Below, piece by piece: positions 46,711 to 55,748 of a DNA stretch of 64,000 nucleotides (the first letter of the stretch is position 1; each line of letters opens with the position of its first letter). This stretch comes from Listeria innocua. GTDB taxonomy: Bacteria; Bacillota; Bacilli; Lactobacillales; Listeriaceae. A model generated the notes under the pieces. That model did not search any database. It was not told where the DNA came from and worked only from the letters and a program-made list of their open reading frames with translations. Both the position numbers and the translations under genes were made by a program. The DNA is taken from positions 232,001-296,000 of the forward strand of contig NZ_CP117229.1 in assembly GCF_028596125.1 (NCBI RefSeq), in the 5' to 3' direction.

Positions 46711-48861
46711 ATGTACGTGGAACAACTTAATGAACAAATGGTGATAAAAAGGGATGGCCGCAAAGCAAACTTTGATTTAATTAAAATTCGTAATGCCGTT
46801 GAAGCATCCATGAAAGCAATTGAATTAGAGGACGAAACTTTTTTAGAAGAGATTTTGCTTGAGGTTGTAAGTGAATTACCTAACAAGACAGATATGACCA
46901 TCGATGAAATCCAGCAATGCGTCGAAAATACTTTAATGAAATCGACGTATCCTGATGTAGCGAGGGCTTACATAGAGTATCGTCACGACCGGGATCACGA
47001 GCGCGAAAACATCACAGATATGCACAAAAGCGTCGAAAAATTACTACAAAAAGACAAAACAGTAGTGAACGAAAATGCAAATAAAGATGCGACTGTTTTC
47101 AATACACAACGCGATTTGACAGCAGGAGCCGTAGCAAAAAGCTATGCCTTAAAATACATGCTACCAAAACACGTATCGAACGCTCATTTAAAAGGGGAAA
47201 TCCATTTTCACGATTTAGACTACAGTCCATACCATGCGATGACAAACTGTTGTTTAATCGACATCGAAGGAATGTTATCAAAAGGATTTACGATTGGTAA
47301 TGCCAACGTAGAAAGCCCGAAATCAATCCAAACAGCTACAGCACAAATTGCTCAAATCATCGCAAACGTAGCAAGTTCACAGTACGGCGGCTGCTCAGTT
47401 GACCGAATTGATGAAGTATTATCCGTTTACGCTCGTTTAAACTTTGAAAAACACAAAAAAGATGCGGCTGAATGGGTCGTTCCAGAAAAACAAGAAGGCT
47501 ACGCAGCGGAGAAAACACGCAAAGATATTTACGATGCGATGCAAAGCTTAGAATATGAAATCAATACATTATATACAAGTAATGGCCAAACTCCATTCGT
47601 CACACTAGGCTTTGGTCTTGGGGAAGATTGGTTTGCCCGCGAAATTCAAAAAGCAATCTTAAAAGTTCGTATTGGCGGCGTTGGTAAAGATAAACATACT
47701 GCCATTTTCCCGAAATTAGTATTTTCGATTCGTCGTGGAACTAATTTAAATGCGGAAGATCCGAACTATGACATCAAGCAATTAGCGCTGGAGTGTTCCT
47801 CAAAACGGATGTATCCAGATGTACTTAACTACGATTCACTCGTTCGTTTAACAGGCGATTTCAAAGTACCAATGGGTTGCCGTTCATTTTTACCAGCTTG
47901 GAAGAACGAAAACGGGGAACATGTTAACGCGGGAAGAAACAATCTTGGTGTTGTAACGCTTAATATTCCGCGAATCGCCATTCAAAGTGGCGGGGACAAA
48001 GAACGTTTCTGGGAAATTTTCCACGAACGTATGAAAACAGTCAAAGATGCGCTGCTTTTCCGTTTAAATCGTGTTCGTCAAGCTCGTCCAGAAAACGCGC
48101 CAATTCTTTATAAATATGGAGCTTTCGGTAAACGACTACAAGACGGTGAAAATGTAGATCAACTGTTCAATAAAGAACGCTCTACGATTTCGATCGGCTA
48201 TATCGGTCTTTACGAAGCTGCAACTGTATTTTATGGCGGCGAATGGGAAGGCGACAAAGAAGCAAAAAACTTTACGCTTGATATTGTGAAAGAACTAAAA
48301 GCCTATGCTGATAATTGGAAAGATGAATATGGCTACTGGTTTAGCGTATATTCGACTCCAAGTGAAAGCTTAACGGACCGTTTCAACCGTTTAGACAAAG
48401 AAAAATATGGCGTAATTAAAGACATTACAGATAAAGACTATTACCAAAACTCTTTCCATTACGATGTTCGTAAAAAAATCACACCATTTGAAAAAATCGA
48501 TTTTGAAAAAGATTATCCAGAATTTTGCTCTGGCGGATTCATTCATTATTGTGAGTATCCAAAAATGGTTCACAATACGAAAGCACTTGAGGCTGTATGG
48601 GATTACTCCTATGATCGTGTAGCTTATCTTGGTACAAATACACCAATTGATAAATGTTACGAATGTGATTTTGAAGGTGAATTTGTTCCTACAGAAGAAG
48701 GCTTTAAATGCCCAAGCTGTGGAAACACTGATCCTGAAAAAGCAGATGTTGTAAAACGTACTTGTGGTTATTTAGGTAATCCGATGAAACGTCCAATGGT
48801 TCATGGACGCCACGTAGAAATTAGCAATCGTGTGAAACATATGGAGAACTTAGGTGAATAA
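46711..48861 (+). CDS. nrdD: Anaerobic ribonucleoside-triphosphate reductase (class III)
   Basis: Glycyl-radical enzyme making dNTPs without oxygen. An N-terminal ATP-cone (about residues 8-95, beginning VIKRDGRKANFDLIKI) binds the allosteric effector. The catalytic barrel follows, with IANVASSQYGGCSVDRID. A zinc site near the C-terminus is seen as CYEC and CPSC. The radical-glycine segment is RTCGYLGNP (about residue 685-693). The length of 716 is normal. GTGGGGG lies upstream of the ATG. The stop overlaps nrdG by 8 bp. Confidence 0.97.
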   Translation: MYVEQLNEQMVIKRDGRKANFDLIKIRNAVEASMKAIELEDETFLEEILLEVVSELPNKTDMTIDEIQQCVENTLMKSTYPDVARAYIEYRHDRDHERENITDMHKSVEKLLQKDKTVVNENANKDATVFNTQRDLTAGAVAKSYALKYMLPKHVSNAHLKGEIHFHDLDYSPYHAMTNCCLIDIEGMLSKGFTIGNANVESPKSIQTATAQIAQIIANVASSQYGGCSVDRIDEVLSVYARLNFEKHKKDAAEWVVPEKQEGYAAEKTRKDIYDAMQSLEYEINTLYTSNGQTPFVTLGFGLGEDWFAREIQKAILKVRIGGVGKDKHTAIFPKLVFSIRRGTNLNAEDPNYDIKQLALECSSKRMYPDVLNYDSLVRLTGDFKVPMGCRSFLPAWKNENGEHVNAGRNNLGVVTLNIPRIAIQSGGDKERFWEIFHERMKTVKDALLFRLNRVRQARPENAPILYKYGAFGKRLQDGENVDQLFNKERSTISIGYIGLYEAATVFYGGEWEGDKEAKNFTLDIVKELKAYADNWKDEYGYWFSVYSTPSESLTDRFNRLDKEKYGVIKDITDKDYYQNSFHYDVRKKITPFEKIDFEKDYPEFCSGGFIHYCEYPKMVHNTKALEAVWDYSYDRVAYLGTNTPIDKCYECDFEGEFVPTEEGFKCPSCGNTDPEKADVVKRTCGYLGNPMKRPMVHGRHVEISNRVKHMENLGE

Positions 48862-49405
48862 TCCAAAACCGTGCGAATGGAAGTCGAATGAATTATCCAG
48901 AGGGTATATCGCCGACTATAAAGCATTCAACTTTGTCGACGGGGAGGGCGTCCGGTGCAGTTTATATGTATCTGGATGTCCTTTCCACTGCGAAGGCTGC
49001 TACAACAAGGCCGCGCAATCATTTAAATATGGCAAACCTTACACAAAAGAATTAGAAGACGATATTCTAAAAGACATCGGACATGAGAGCGTTCAAGGTC
49101 TGACGCTGCTTGGCGGGGAACCATTTTTAAATACCGCCACATGCCTATCTGTCGTGAAACGAATCCGCGCGACATATGGGAAAACGAAAGACATTTGGTC
49201 ATGGACAGGCTACACTTGGGATGAAATGATGCAAGAGACAACGGACAAACTCGAACTTTTATCCTTAATAGATGTTCTTGTAGATGGCCGCTTTGAACAA
49301 AAGCTATTCGATCCAAACTTAGCATTCCGCGGTTCCAGCAACCAACGAATTATTGACGTACAAAAATCACTTGCTGCTGATGAAGTAGTGTTATATGAAT
49401 TGTGA
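48854..49405 (+). CDS. nrdG: Anaerobic RNR-activating radical-SAM protein
   Basis: A 183-residue activase that installs the glycyl radical in NrdD. The radical-SAM cluster motif is CPFHCEGC (CxxxCxxC, about residues 36-43), with LLGGEP as the SAM-binding GGE motif. The start is GTG at 48854, inside the 3' end of nrdD. It is regulated together with nrdD by the NrdR boxes. Confidence 0.95.
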   Translation: MNNPKPCEWKSNELSRGYIADYKAFNFVDGEGVRCSLYVSGCPFHCEGCYNKAAQSFKYGKPYTKELEDDILKDIGHESVQGLTLLGGEPFLNTATCLSVVKRIRATYGKTKDIWSWTGYTWDEMMQETTDKLELLSLIDVLVDGRFEQKLFDPNLAFRGSSNQRIIDVQKSLAADEVVLYEL

Positions 49406-49409
49406 AAGG

Positions 49410-49436
49410 AGCCCTCTATCACGGAGGGCTTTTTTA
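49410..49436 (+). terminator. Intrinsic terminator after nrdG
   Basis: AGCCCTC and GAGGGCT form a 7-bp stem followed by six T's. Confidence 0.85.
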
Positions 49437-49543
49437 ATAAATGTGAACACTTATTTAGGCATAAAATACGCTAAAAAAGCTAGCAATTGACTAATTTTTA
49501 ACGCAAAGGTTCACAAAAAGCTCACAAAATGAAAACGCATTGA

Positions 49544-49552
49544 TGATATAAT
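49544..49552 (+). promoter_or_regulatory. Extended -10 promoter of the small ABC transporter operon
   Basis: TGA-TATAAT at 49544-49552 with a weak -35. The following 5' UTR of about 95 bp contains two TTCGAA hexamers (49585-49590 and 49594-49599) that may form an operator or small hairpin. Confidence 0.5.
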
Positions 49553-49654
49553 GAAAAAAATAGGGTGATAAATCAGACAAATAGTTCGAAAAATTCGAAA
49601 ACGACATTGAATCGGCTTAATTAACATTATTTCTAGAATGGAGAGAATAATATT

Positions 49655-50314
49655 TTGGAAGATATTAGTTTGAACATACATAACCTAAAAAAGAAATACG
49701 ACGACAAGCCTATAATAAATAATTTGAGTATTACAATTAATTTTAATCGTAAAATAACTTTAATAACGGGAATGAATGGTTCTGGGAAATCAACTTTAGC
49801 GAAAATAATAGCGGGAATTATTTTACCTGACGAAGGAACATTACAGATTTCAAACCATACTAATTTTTCAAAATGGACAAAGAGAACCACGTACTATTTA
49901 TCAAGTGCAGAACGAGGCATGTTTTATAAATTGAACAGCAGACAAAATATTGAATATTTAACATCATTAAAAGGTACAAATAAAAACGATGTGTTAAAAA
50001 AACTATCTAATTACTGTGAGAAATTAAATTGCAAAGATATTTTAGAAATGTCAGCAGAAAAGCTATCTACAGGCCAAAAAAAGAAAGTATTTATCTTGTC
50101 TGCGTTATGTTCGAACTGTCAGCTATTATTATTGGATGAACCTACAAACGGGCTGGATGATGAGAGTTTTTACGCATTTATTGAAATTCTGGCTAAATTA
50201 AGGCTAGAAAAAAAGATAGTATTAATTTCTCATGATAAAAGATTTTTAGATATGCCGAATATAGAGAGAATAATTTTTGAAAAAAACGGTGAGATTTATT
50301 GGGAAGGATGTTAG
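49655..50314 (+). CDS. ABC transporter ATP-binding protein
   Basis: A 219-residue ATPase. Walker A GMNGSGKST (about residues 38-46), a degenerate signature LSTGQKKKV (about 136-144), Walker B LLLLDEP and the H-loop LISHDKR are visible. The LSTGQ form in place of LSGGQ is common in ABC-2-type exporters. TTG start at 49655 after TGGAGAG. It is cotranscribed with the adjoining permease, which starts 4 bp after its stop. The region is noticeably AT-rich. Confidence 0.9.
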   Translation: MEDISLNIHNLKKKYDDKPIINNLSITINFNRKITLITGMNGSGKSTLAKIIAGIILPDEGTLQISNHTNFSKWTKRTTYYLSSAERGMFYKLNSRQNIEYLTSLKGTNKNDVLKKLSNYCEKLNCKDILEMSAEKLSTGQKKKVFILSALCSNCQLLLLDEPTNGLDDESFYAFIEILAKLRLEKKIVLISHDKRFLDMPNIERIIFEKNGEIYWEGC

Positions 50315-50318
50315 TATA

Positions 50319-51101
50319 ATGGATTATTTTGGGGCTTGTATAGGAACACTTAAAGCAAATATTCTTATTCTTTTTAAGTACAAGAAAAACCTTGTTTCGG
50401 AATTAATAATGTTTACTGGTGTATATCTGGCAATATTAATGTTAAATGATAGCAGTTCAGTAACTAAGTTTTATGGTGCTTCTGCAATTCAGGGGCCTAT
50501 TCTTTTATTAATTGGATATATGTTTTGGGCATTTTCTGATATGGCATTATCGAGTACGGCCAACTGGATTAGTACGGATGCCAAGATGGGACTACTAGAA
50601 CCCAAAGTTCAAAGTATACTACCTTATCCTGTACAATCATTTTTGTTACTTTTAATCAGTATTTTAGAAACAATTATTATTCTTTTTGTAGTCATCCTTA
50701 TTTCCATTTTCGCTGACAAAATTAGTTGGTCGCAAGTTCCATTCATTTTTTTATCCGTCATCATCCTTTTGCCGTCTGTTATAGGAATGTTTGGAATGGG
50801 TCTGGTATTCGGCGGTTATGCGGTTAAAGAGAAGAGTTTAGGAAATTTCGTAAACTTGTTTGCGGGCGCCTTAATCATTTTTTCCAATACATTTATCGTG
50901 GGTCTACCAAAAATCATTTATATCATACCATTTACTTCGGGCGTGGATTTTACGAGCAATCTGTATGTTTCTGGCAAAGCCGATTTAGGTCTCCTAAGCA
51001 TAAATTTATTTATTAATACAATTTGGCTTATTGTAGGACTGATATTCTTTAATTATTCGTTAAAAAAAGAAAGAACTGTTGGTAGTTTTGATACTTTTTA
51101 A
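50319..51101 (+). CDS. ABC-2-type transporter permease
   Basis: A 260-residue membrane protein with about six hydrophobic segments (near residues 22-40, 50-75, 100-125, 130-165, 175-195 and 225-250). I chose ATG at 50319, just after the ATPase stop, with GGAAGGA upstream; in-frame upstream codons overlap the ATPase. With the preceding ATPase it makes a minimal exporter. No peptide or lanthipeptide precursor gene is visible next to it. Substrate unknown. Confidence 0.83.
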   Translation: MDYFGACIGTLKANILILFKYKKNLVSELIMFTGVYLAILMLNDSSSVTKFYGASAIQGPILLLIGYMFWAFSDMALSSTANWISTDAKMGLLEPKVQSILPYPVQSFLLLLISILETIIILFVVILISIFADKISWSQVPFIFLSVIILLPSVIGMFGMGLVFGGYAVKEKSLGNFVNLFAGALIIFSNTFIVGLPKIIYIIPFTSGVDFTSNLYVSGKADLGLLSINLFINTIWLIVGLIFFNYSLKKERTVGSFDTF

Positions 51102-51132
51102 AAGATAACTAATCGTCTTGTAAGAAAAACGA

Positions 51133-51166
51133 AAAAACTCCATCTGCGTTATAGATGGAGTTTTTA
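51133..51166. terminator. Bidirectional terminator between ABC permease and Crp-like gene
   Basis: AAAAACTCCATCT and AGATGGAGTTTTT form a 13-bp perfect stem with a 7-base loop. It overlaps the stop codon of the minus-strand regulator. Confidence 0.92.
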
Positions 51167-51835
51167 TACATCAATTTCTCTTGCTTTTAAATAATCATAT
51201 ACCTCTTTATTCTTAAGAACCCATTCTCTATCGTTTTTCCATATTTTTCCCTGGTCTTTTAAACGCGCTAATTGTTTGTAAAAACTGCTTTTTGAAAGAT
51301 TACTGTAAGCGGCTATAACACTAGTGCGCATTTCTTTTGGTAAAATGACACTGTCTTTTTCATATGGAGTGCCGTGAAGTTTTCCGATGTTGATAAAAGA
51401 TAGCTCTAACTTATCGGAGGAACTTGTTTCGGATGAAAGGCTTTTGAAGAAAGCATGGCGAGCCAAGTCACGCATAATGAAAAATTGAAAACCAAAGTTC
51501 TCTGGAAACATTGAAAGAAAATACTCTAAATCTTTAAACGTGTATTTATAAACCGTACAAGTTGATATCGTTTTAAATAAAAAGTCATCTACATTTCCTT
51601 GGAATAGACTATAGTAATTGACGAAGGAGCCTTTTCCAAGAATCGTGTAAATACTGTTTGATTCTGGGTTCATAGAAATGGAAACAAATCCGTCGATAAT
51701 TAAATAGACATGACTATTTCTTTGATCGGCTGTATTAACTAATTCAGTATTTTTTGGAACTTTTAATTTTTCGTAGTTGATGTTACCTTCGTGAGATAAC
51801 CGAATGAATTCTTTGTGGTTAAATAGTGCATCCAT
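51164..51835 (-). CDS. PrfA/Crp-Fnr family regulator (second copy)
   Basis: A 223-residue regulator paralogous to the 41.6-kb gene. It has a barrel domain (VYLIIDGFVSISMNPESNSIY), a dimer helix with FPENFGFQFFIMRDLARHA and an HTH (TSVIAAYSNLSKSSFYKQLARLKDQGKI). I chose ATG at 51835 (MDALFNHKEF) with AAAGGAG 9 bases upstream; an upstream in-frame extension of 19 residues is hydrophobic and covers that SD. It converges on the small ABC transporter, a possible target. The ligand is unknown. Confidence 0.87.
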   Translation of the reverse strand: MDALFNHKEFIRLSHEGNINYEKLKVPKNTELVNTADQRNSHVYLIIDGFVSISMNPESNSIYTILGKGSFVNYYSLFQGNVDDFLFKTISTCTVYKYTFKDLEYFLSMFPENFGFQFFIMRDLARHAFFKSLSSETSSSDKLELSFINIGKLHGTPYEKDSVILPKEMRTSVIAAYSNLSKSSFYKQLARLKDQGKIWKNDREWVLKNKEVYDYLKAREIDV

Positions 51836-51863
51836 TGTTAGCAGCTCCTTTACTCTTTCGTTA

Positions 51864-51892
51864 ACTATAATATATAATAACAAAATTAACAA
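51864..51892 (-). promoter_or_regulatory. Promoter of the second Crp-like gene
   Basis: On the minus strand TTGTTA (51892-51887) and TATAGT (51869-51864) have a 17-bp spacer. Confidence 0.55.
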
Positions 51893-51984
51893 AATTTAAT
51901 CCACATAAATGATACCAAATTGCCACTTTATTGGTGGAAATTTGAAGATTTAATGAGAAATTGTAAAAAAACGCTATTCTGATT

Positions 51985-52764
51985 TTAGTATAGTTCAGGA
52001 CGACGGTCGGTAAAAACAGGAATTATCCCTCTAGTTTCAGCGACTAAATTCAAGTCGATTTCAGCATAAATATTGCCTTCTTCTTCGCCACCATGAACAA
52101 TAACATTTCCTAGTGGATCAATAACGAGCGAATGACCGTTAAAATGATTATTTGGATCATCGCCAACCCGGTTGACAGCAACAACAAAAGCTTGGTTTTC
52201 AATCGCACGAGCAATAAGTAGTTGTTCCCATTGTTTAATGCGTTCAGCTGGCCACTGTGCAGAAACAAAAATAACTTCTGAGCCTTCTGAAGTATGTTTG
52301 CGAATCCATTCAGGAAATCTAATATCATAACAAATGAACCCTGCACAAGAAATACCATCTAGTCGAAATAGATTTTTATCATTTCCAGGTTCTAAGTATA
52401 AGTGTTCATTCATAAGTTGGAATAAGTGTACCTTTTTATATGAAGAAAGTAGTCCGCCATATTTATCAAAAGCGTACATCGTGTTGGAAAACTTGCTTCC
52501 TTCTGAAATAGAAACCGAGCCGCCAATTATAGCGATTTGGTGTTTTTCTGAAAGCCCAGCTAAAAATTCTTTTGTTCTCTCCCCATTTAAATCAGCAACC
52601 CCAGCTAATTCATTTAAAGCATAACCTGTATTCCACATTTCTGGTAAAACTGCTATATCGGCCCCATTTTCAGCAGCTTCAACAATTGCTTTTTCAATCC
52701 GCGCATAGTTTGCATCCGGATATTTAAAAACTACATCGGTTTGACATAATGCCAACTTCCACAT
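51985..52764 (-). CDS. Nitrilase-superfamily amidase (omega-amidase/MtnU-like)
   Basis: A 259-residue carbon-nitrogen hydrolase. The Glu-Lys-Cys triad is visible: E in VLPEMWNTGYAL (about residue 42), K in SYKKVHLF (about 112) and C in AGFICYDIRFPEW (about 146). Close relatives hydrolyse alpha-keto acid amides such as 2-oxoglutaramate, the by-product of glutamine-dependent transamination in methionine salvage. It lies downstream of the S-box metQNI genes on the same strand, supporting a sulphur-metabolism role. The substrate is inference. Confidence 0.85.
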   Translation of the reverse strand: MWKLALCQTDVVFKYPDANYARIEKAIVEAAENGADIAVLPEMWNTGYALNELAGVADLNGERTKEFLAGLSEKHQIAIIGGSVSISEGSKFSNTMYAFDKYGGLLSSYKKVHLFQLMNEHLYLEPGNDKNLFRLDGISCAGFICYDIRFPEWIRKHTSEGSEVIFVSAQWPAERIKQWEQLLIARAIENQAFVVAVNRVGDDPNNHFNGHSLVIDPLGNVIVHGGEEEGNIYAEIDLNLVAETRGIIPVFTDRRPELY

Positions 52765-52799
52765 GTTCTTCGCTCCCTTTTTCTTTTAAAAATAACATA

Positions 52800-52841
52800 A
52801 GCTTGGTGGCGAGTCCATACCGGAACACTACGCACCAAGCT
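52800..52841. terminator. Inverted repeat between metI and the amidase gene
   Basis: AGCTTGGTG (52800-52808) and CACCAAGCT (52833-52841) are perfect 9-bp arms around a 24-base loop. On the minus strand a weak T-rich stretch follows. It may reduce read-through from metQNI. Confidence 0.45.
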
Positions 52842-52854
52842 CTTAGTAGTAAAA

Positions 52855-53517
52855 TTAATCTTTTTTAAGACGTCTAGATAAGAAATTTCCGAATGATTGT
52901 AGTGCTTGTACCATGATAATTAATATAATGATGGTTGTATACATGACAGTCGGCTCAAAACGCTGGAAACCATATTGATATGCAATCGTTCCAAGTCCGC
53001 CAGCCCCAACAAGTCCAGCCATTGCAGTTGCGCCGATAAGACCAATTGTAGCAATCGTTAAACCGAGAACGATACCAGACCGAGCTTCGCGAATAACTAC
53101 GCTCCAAATGATTTTTGGCGTTGAAATCCCCATTGCTTGGTAGGCTTCAATAACACCACGGTCAACTTCAAGTAGGGCAGACTCCATCAAGCGAGCGATA
53201 TAAGGTGCGGTGAATACAACAAGTGGCATAATCACACCTTGAATCCCAATAGTAGTACCAACAACAAAGCGAGTTACCGGAATCATTAAGAATAATAAAA
53301 TAATGAAAGGTAACGAACGTAAAATATTAATTACCCAGTTCAAAATACTATATACAACTAGATTTTCTGATTGACCGCCTTTACGCGTTAATGTTAAAAA
53401 TACGCCAAGTGGCAACCCAATTGCTAGTGAAATTACAAGTGTAATCCCAGTCATTGTAAGAGTTTCTAAAAATCCTTGCCAAAGTATCGGTCCCCATTCT
53501 TCAAAAAACAAACTCAT
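52855..53517 (-). CDS. metI: Methionine ABC transporter permease
   Basis: A 220-residue permease with about five membrane spans. The EAA loop is seen as YQAMGISTPKIIWSVVIREA, followed by GLVGAGGLG, typical of MetI. The start overlaps the metN stop by 4 bp (ATGA), so subunits are made in a coupled way. It belongs to the D-/L-methionine uptake system MetNIQ. Confidence 0.95.
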   Translation of the reverse strand: MSLFFEEWGPILWQGFLETLTMTGITLVISLAIGLPLGVFLTLTRKGGQSENLVVYSILNWVINILRSLPFIILLFLMIPVTRFVVGTTIGIQGVIMPLVVFTAPYIARLMESALLEVDRGVIEAYQAMGISTPKIIWSVVIREARSGIVLGLTIATIGLIGATAMAGLVGAGGLGTIAYQYGFQRFEPTVMYTTIIILIIMVQALQSFGNFLSRRLKKD

Positions 53518-54530
53518 AGTAACTCGACCTCCTCAACAACGACTCCAGATTCTTTCAAATAAGCAATAGCTTTACTATATTCGGCTTCGTCCCCTTTTAA
53601 ATGAACGAGTAGTTTTCCAAGTGTTCCGTTTTTCAAATGATCTATTCCACCAGCTAAAATGCTTGGAAGAACGTCGAATTTGCGTGACACAAGAGCGAGC
53701 GCAGGTTCATCAGCCTCATCACCAATAAAATGAAGCGAAACTAATTTTCCGGTCGCGATATATTTTTCAAGCAAATCTTGCGGGATGTCGAAACTAGCTT
53801 CCGAGCCAACAAAGCGTTTTGTTGTCGCGTGTTTTGCTTTGGTGAAAATATCAAGAACGGTACCTTGCTCTACTAAATGGCCATTTTCCATCACAGCAAC
53901 CCGGTCACAAATACGTTGAATGACATCAAGTTCATGTGTAATTAAGAAAATCGTAATGCCAAGCTCAGCGTTAATCTTAAGTAACAACTGCAAAATTGCT
54001 TCTGTTGTTTCAGGATCCAAAGCACTTGTCGCTTCATCGCTTAAAAGAATTTCTGGTTCATGCGCAAGAGCACGAGCAATCGCAACACGTTGTTTTTGAC
54101 CGCCAGAAAGCTGACTTGGATAATTGTTTCTTTTATCCTCTAAGCCAACAATCGACAAGTATTTATTTACGCGAATCTCGATTTCGTCTTTTGGAACACC
54201 TTCTAATTTTAACGGTTTGGCAATGTTATCATAGACAGTTGCGGTTTTAAGTAAGTTATATCCTTGGAAAATCATACCAATTTTCCGACGAGCGACACGA
54301 AGTTCTTTACTTGAGAGGGTAGACAAATTCTTCCCGTCAATTAAAACTTGGCCGGCATCAGGACGTTCAAGCAAGTTGATGCAACGAACGAGGGTACTTT
54401 TTCCGGCGCCACTGTAACCAACGACACCGAAAATTTCTCCTTTTTCGACTGTAATAGAAACATTTTTGACGGCTTCTACGGTTTTTCCATTTACGTTAAA
54501 TGACTTTGAAACTTGATGTAATTCGATCAA
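53514..54530 (-). CDS. metN: Methionine ABC transporter ATPase
   Basis: A 338-residue ATPase. Walker A GYSGAGKST (about residues 38-46), signature LSGGQKQRVAIARA (about 140-153), Walker B ILLSDEATSALD and the C-terminal NIL methionine-sensing domain (about 260-338) are present. The NIL domain mediates transinhibition in E. coli MetNI. It is in an operon with metQ upstream and metI downstream. Confidence 0.96.
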   Translation of the reverse strand: MIELHQVSKSFNVNGKTVEAVKNVSITVEKGEIFGVVGYSGAGKSTLVRCINLLERPDAGQVLIDGKNLSTLSSKELRVARRKIGMIFQGYNLLKTATVYDNIAKPLKLEGVPKDEIEIRVNKYLSIVGLEDKRNNYPSQLSGGQKQRVAIARALAHEPEILLSDEATSALDPETTEAILQLLLKINAELGITIFLITHELDVIQRICDRVAVMENGHLVEQGTVLDIFTKAKHATTKRFVGSEASFDIPQDLLEKYIATGKLVSLHFIGDEADEPALALVSRKFDVLPSILAGGIDHLKNGTLGKLLVHLKGDEAEYSKAIAYLKESGVVVEEVELL

Positions 54531-54544
54531 AATAAAACAACTCC

Positions 54545-55366
54545 CTAGAATGCAGGTACTACAGACCCATTAAATTCTTTTTCAATAAATGCTTTTACGT
54601 CATCAGAATGGTAGTATTTTTCTAATGTTTTAACGACTTCATCATCTTTGTTTTCGCTACGAATAACAAATACGTTTGGATATGGATTGTCTTTTGTTGG
54701 TTCATGGTAAATTGCGTCTTTATTAATAGAAAGTCCAGCACCCATTGCGAAGTTAGTATTGATAGCTGCTGCTGCAACTTCATCTAATTGTGCAGGGATT
54801 TGAGAAGCTTCAAGTTCAACGATTTCAAGGTCAAGTGGGTTTTCAGCAATGTCTTTTTTTGTTGCTTTTTCTTCCACGCCATCTTTTAATTTAATAATGC
54901 CAGCATCTTCAAATAGTTTTAAACCACGGTATTCGTTACTTGGATCGTTTGGAACGGCAATTTTGTCGCCTTTTTTCAGGTCTTTTAAGTCTTTAATATC
55001 GTTAGAGTAAACACCCATTGGGAATGCTACTGTTTTAAAAGCAACGTCTAATTTGTAGCCTTTATCTTTCTTTTGTTGCTCTAAAAACGGGATTGTTTGG
55101 TAGTTATTCGCATCGAGGTCACCGTCGTTTAAAGCTGTATTTGGTGTATTATAATCATCAAAAGTTTTGATTTTGATTTCAAGGCCGTCTTTTTTCGCTA
55201 ATTTTTGAACTTCTTCAGCGATTTGTTGGTGAGGTCCTGCTGTTGTTCCAATGGTGATTTCTTTTGTGCTTAAGGCTTTATCGTCACTTCCGCCTCCACA
55301 TGCTGCTAACCCTAGAATAAGGCTTGATGCAAGTAAAATTCCTAACCCTTTTGTTAATTTTCTCAT
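54545..55366 (-). CDS. metQ: Methionine-binding lipoprotein
   Basis: A 273-residue NlpA-family lipoprotein. A lipobox LGLAAC places the acylated cysteine at residue 23. The mature part begins with a Gly/Ser linker and ITIGTTAGPHQQIAEEV. First gene of the metQNI operon, directly after the SAM riboswitch, with GGGAGGAAAAAAAGATG-type SD upstream. The protein captures methionine outside the membrane for MetNI. Confidence 0.95.
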   Translation of the reverse strand: MRKLTKGLGILLASSLILGLAACGGGSDDKALSTKEITIGTTAGPHQQIAEEVQKLAKKDGLEIKIKTFDDYNTPNTALNDGDLDANNYQTIPFLEQQKKDKGYKLDVAFKTVAFPMGVYSNDIKDLKDLKKGDKIAVPNDPSNEYRGLKLFEDAGIIKLKDGVEEKATKKDIAENPLDLEIVELEASQIPAQLDEVAAAAINTNFAMGAGLSINKDAIYHEPTKDNPYPNVFVIRSENKDDEVVKTLEKYYHSDDVKAFIEKEFNGSVVPAF

Positions 55367-55422
55367 CTTTTTTTCCTCCCTAGTATGTTGATTATTTATC
55401 CAGATTTATTCATGAAAGCAAT

Positions 55423-55600
55423 AAAAAAACTTCTCTATTTAGAATAGAGAAGTGGAAAGTCGAACATATCCAGCTCCTCTTATCTACCAAAACGGAATAC
55501 ACCATTTTGCTGGAATTAGCACCTTCACTTTACGCTTAAATAAAGTTAGGTTGCCGGGCTTCATCGGGCCAGTCCCTCTGCCGCTCTCGATAAGAGAAAA
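55423..55600 (-). promoter_or_regulatory. SAM-I (S-box) riboswitch controlling metQNI
   Basis: On the minus strand the conserved S-box elements appear in order: CTTATCGAGAGCGG, GAGGGACTGGCCCGATGA and CCCGGCAACC. The expression platform ends in the terminator ACTTCTCTATT / AATAGAGAAGT (55429-55453) plus a T tract. SAM binding should terminate transcription before metQ. Confidence 0.96.
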
Positions 55601-55626
55601 TATTTTAGAAAAACCTGTTAGTTAAA

Positions 55627-55655
55627 AATATACGCATTTTAAGATAATTTGTCAA
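55627..55655 (-). promoter_or_regulatory. SigA promoter of the S-box metQNI operon
   Basis: On the minus strand a consensus TTGACA (55655-55650) and TATATT (55632-55627) have a 17-bp spacer. The predicted start lies just before the S-box aptamer. Confidence 0.85.
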
Positions 55656-55684
55656 TGCTTTTTTAAGTTTTAAAAAAATCATAC

Positions 55685-55713
55685 TGGACAAATACTTCAG
55701 AAAACTTTACTAT
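55685..55713 (+). promoter_or_regulatory. Promoter of the aminotransferase gene
   Basis: TGGACA (55685-55690) and TACTAT (55708-55713) have a 17-bp spacer. It is divergent from, and only 30 bp from, the metQNI promoter. Confidence 0.6.
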
Positions 55714-55748
55714 TTTAATCAATGAAACTTGAAAAGGACGGGTGCCAA

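Noticed and set aside
49585-49599. TTCGAA repeat pair upstream of the small ABC transporter
   Set aside because: Each unit is only a 6-bp palindrome in AT-rich DNA; too short to call an operator on its own.
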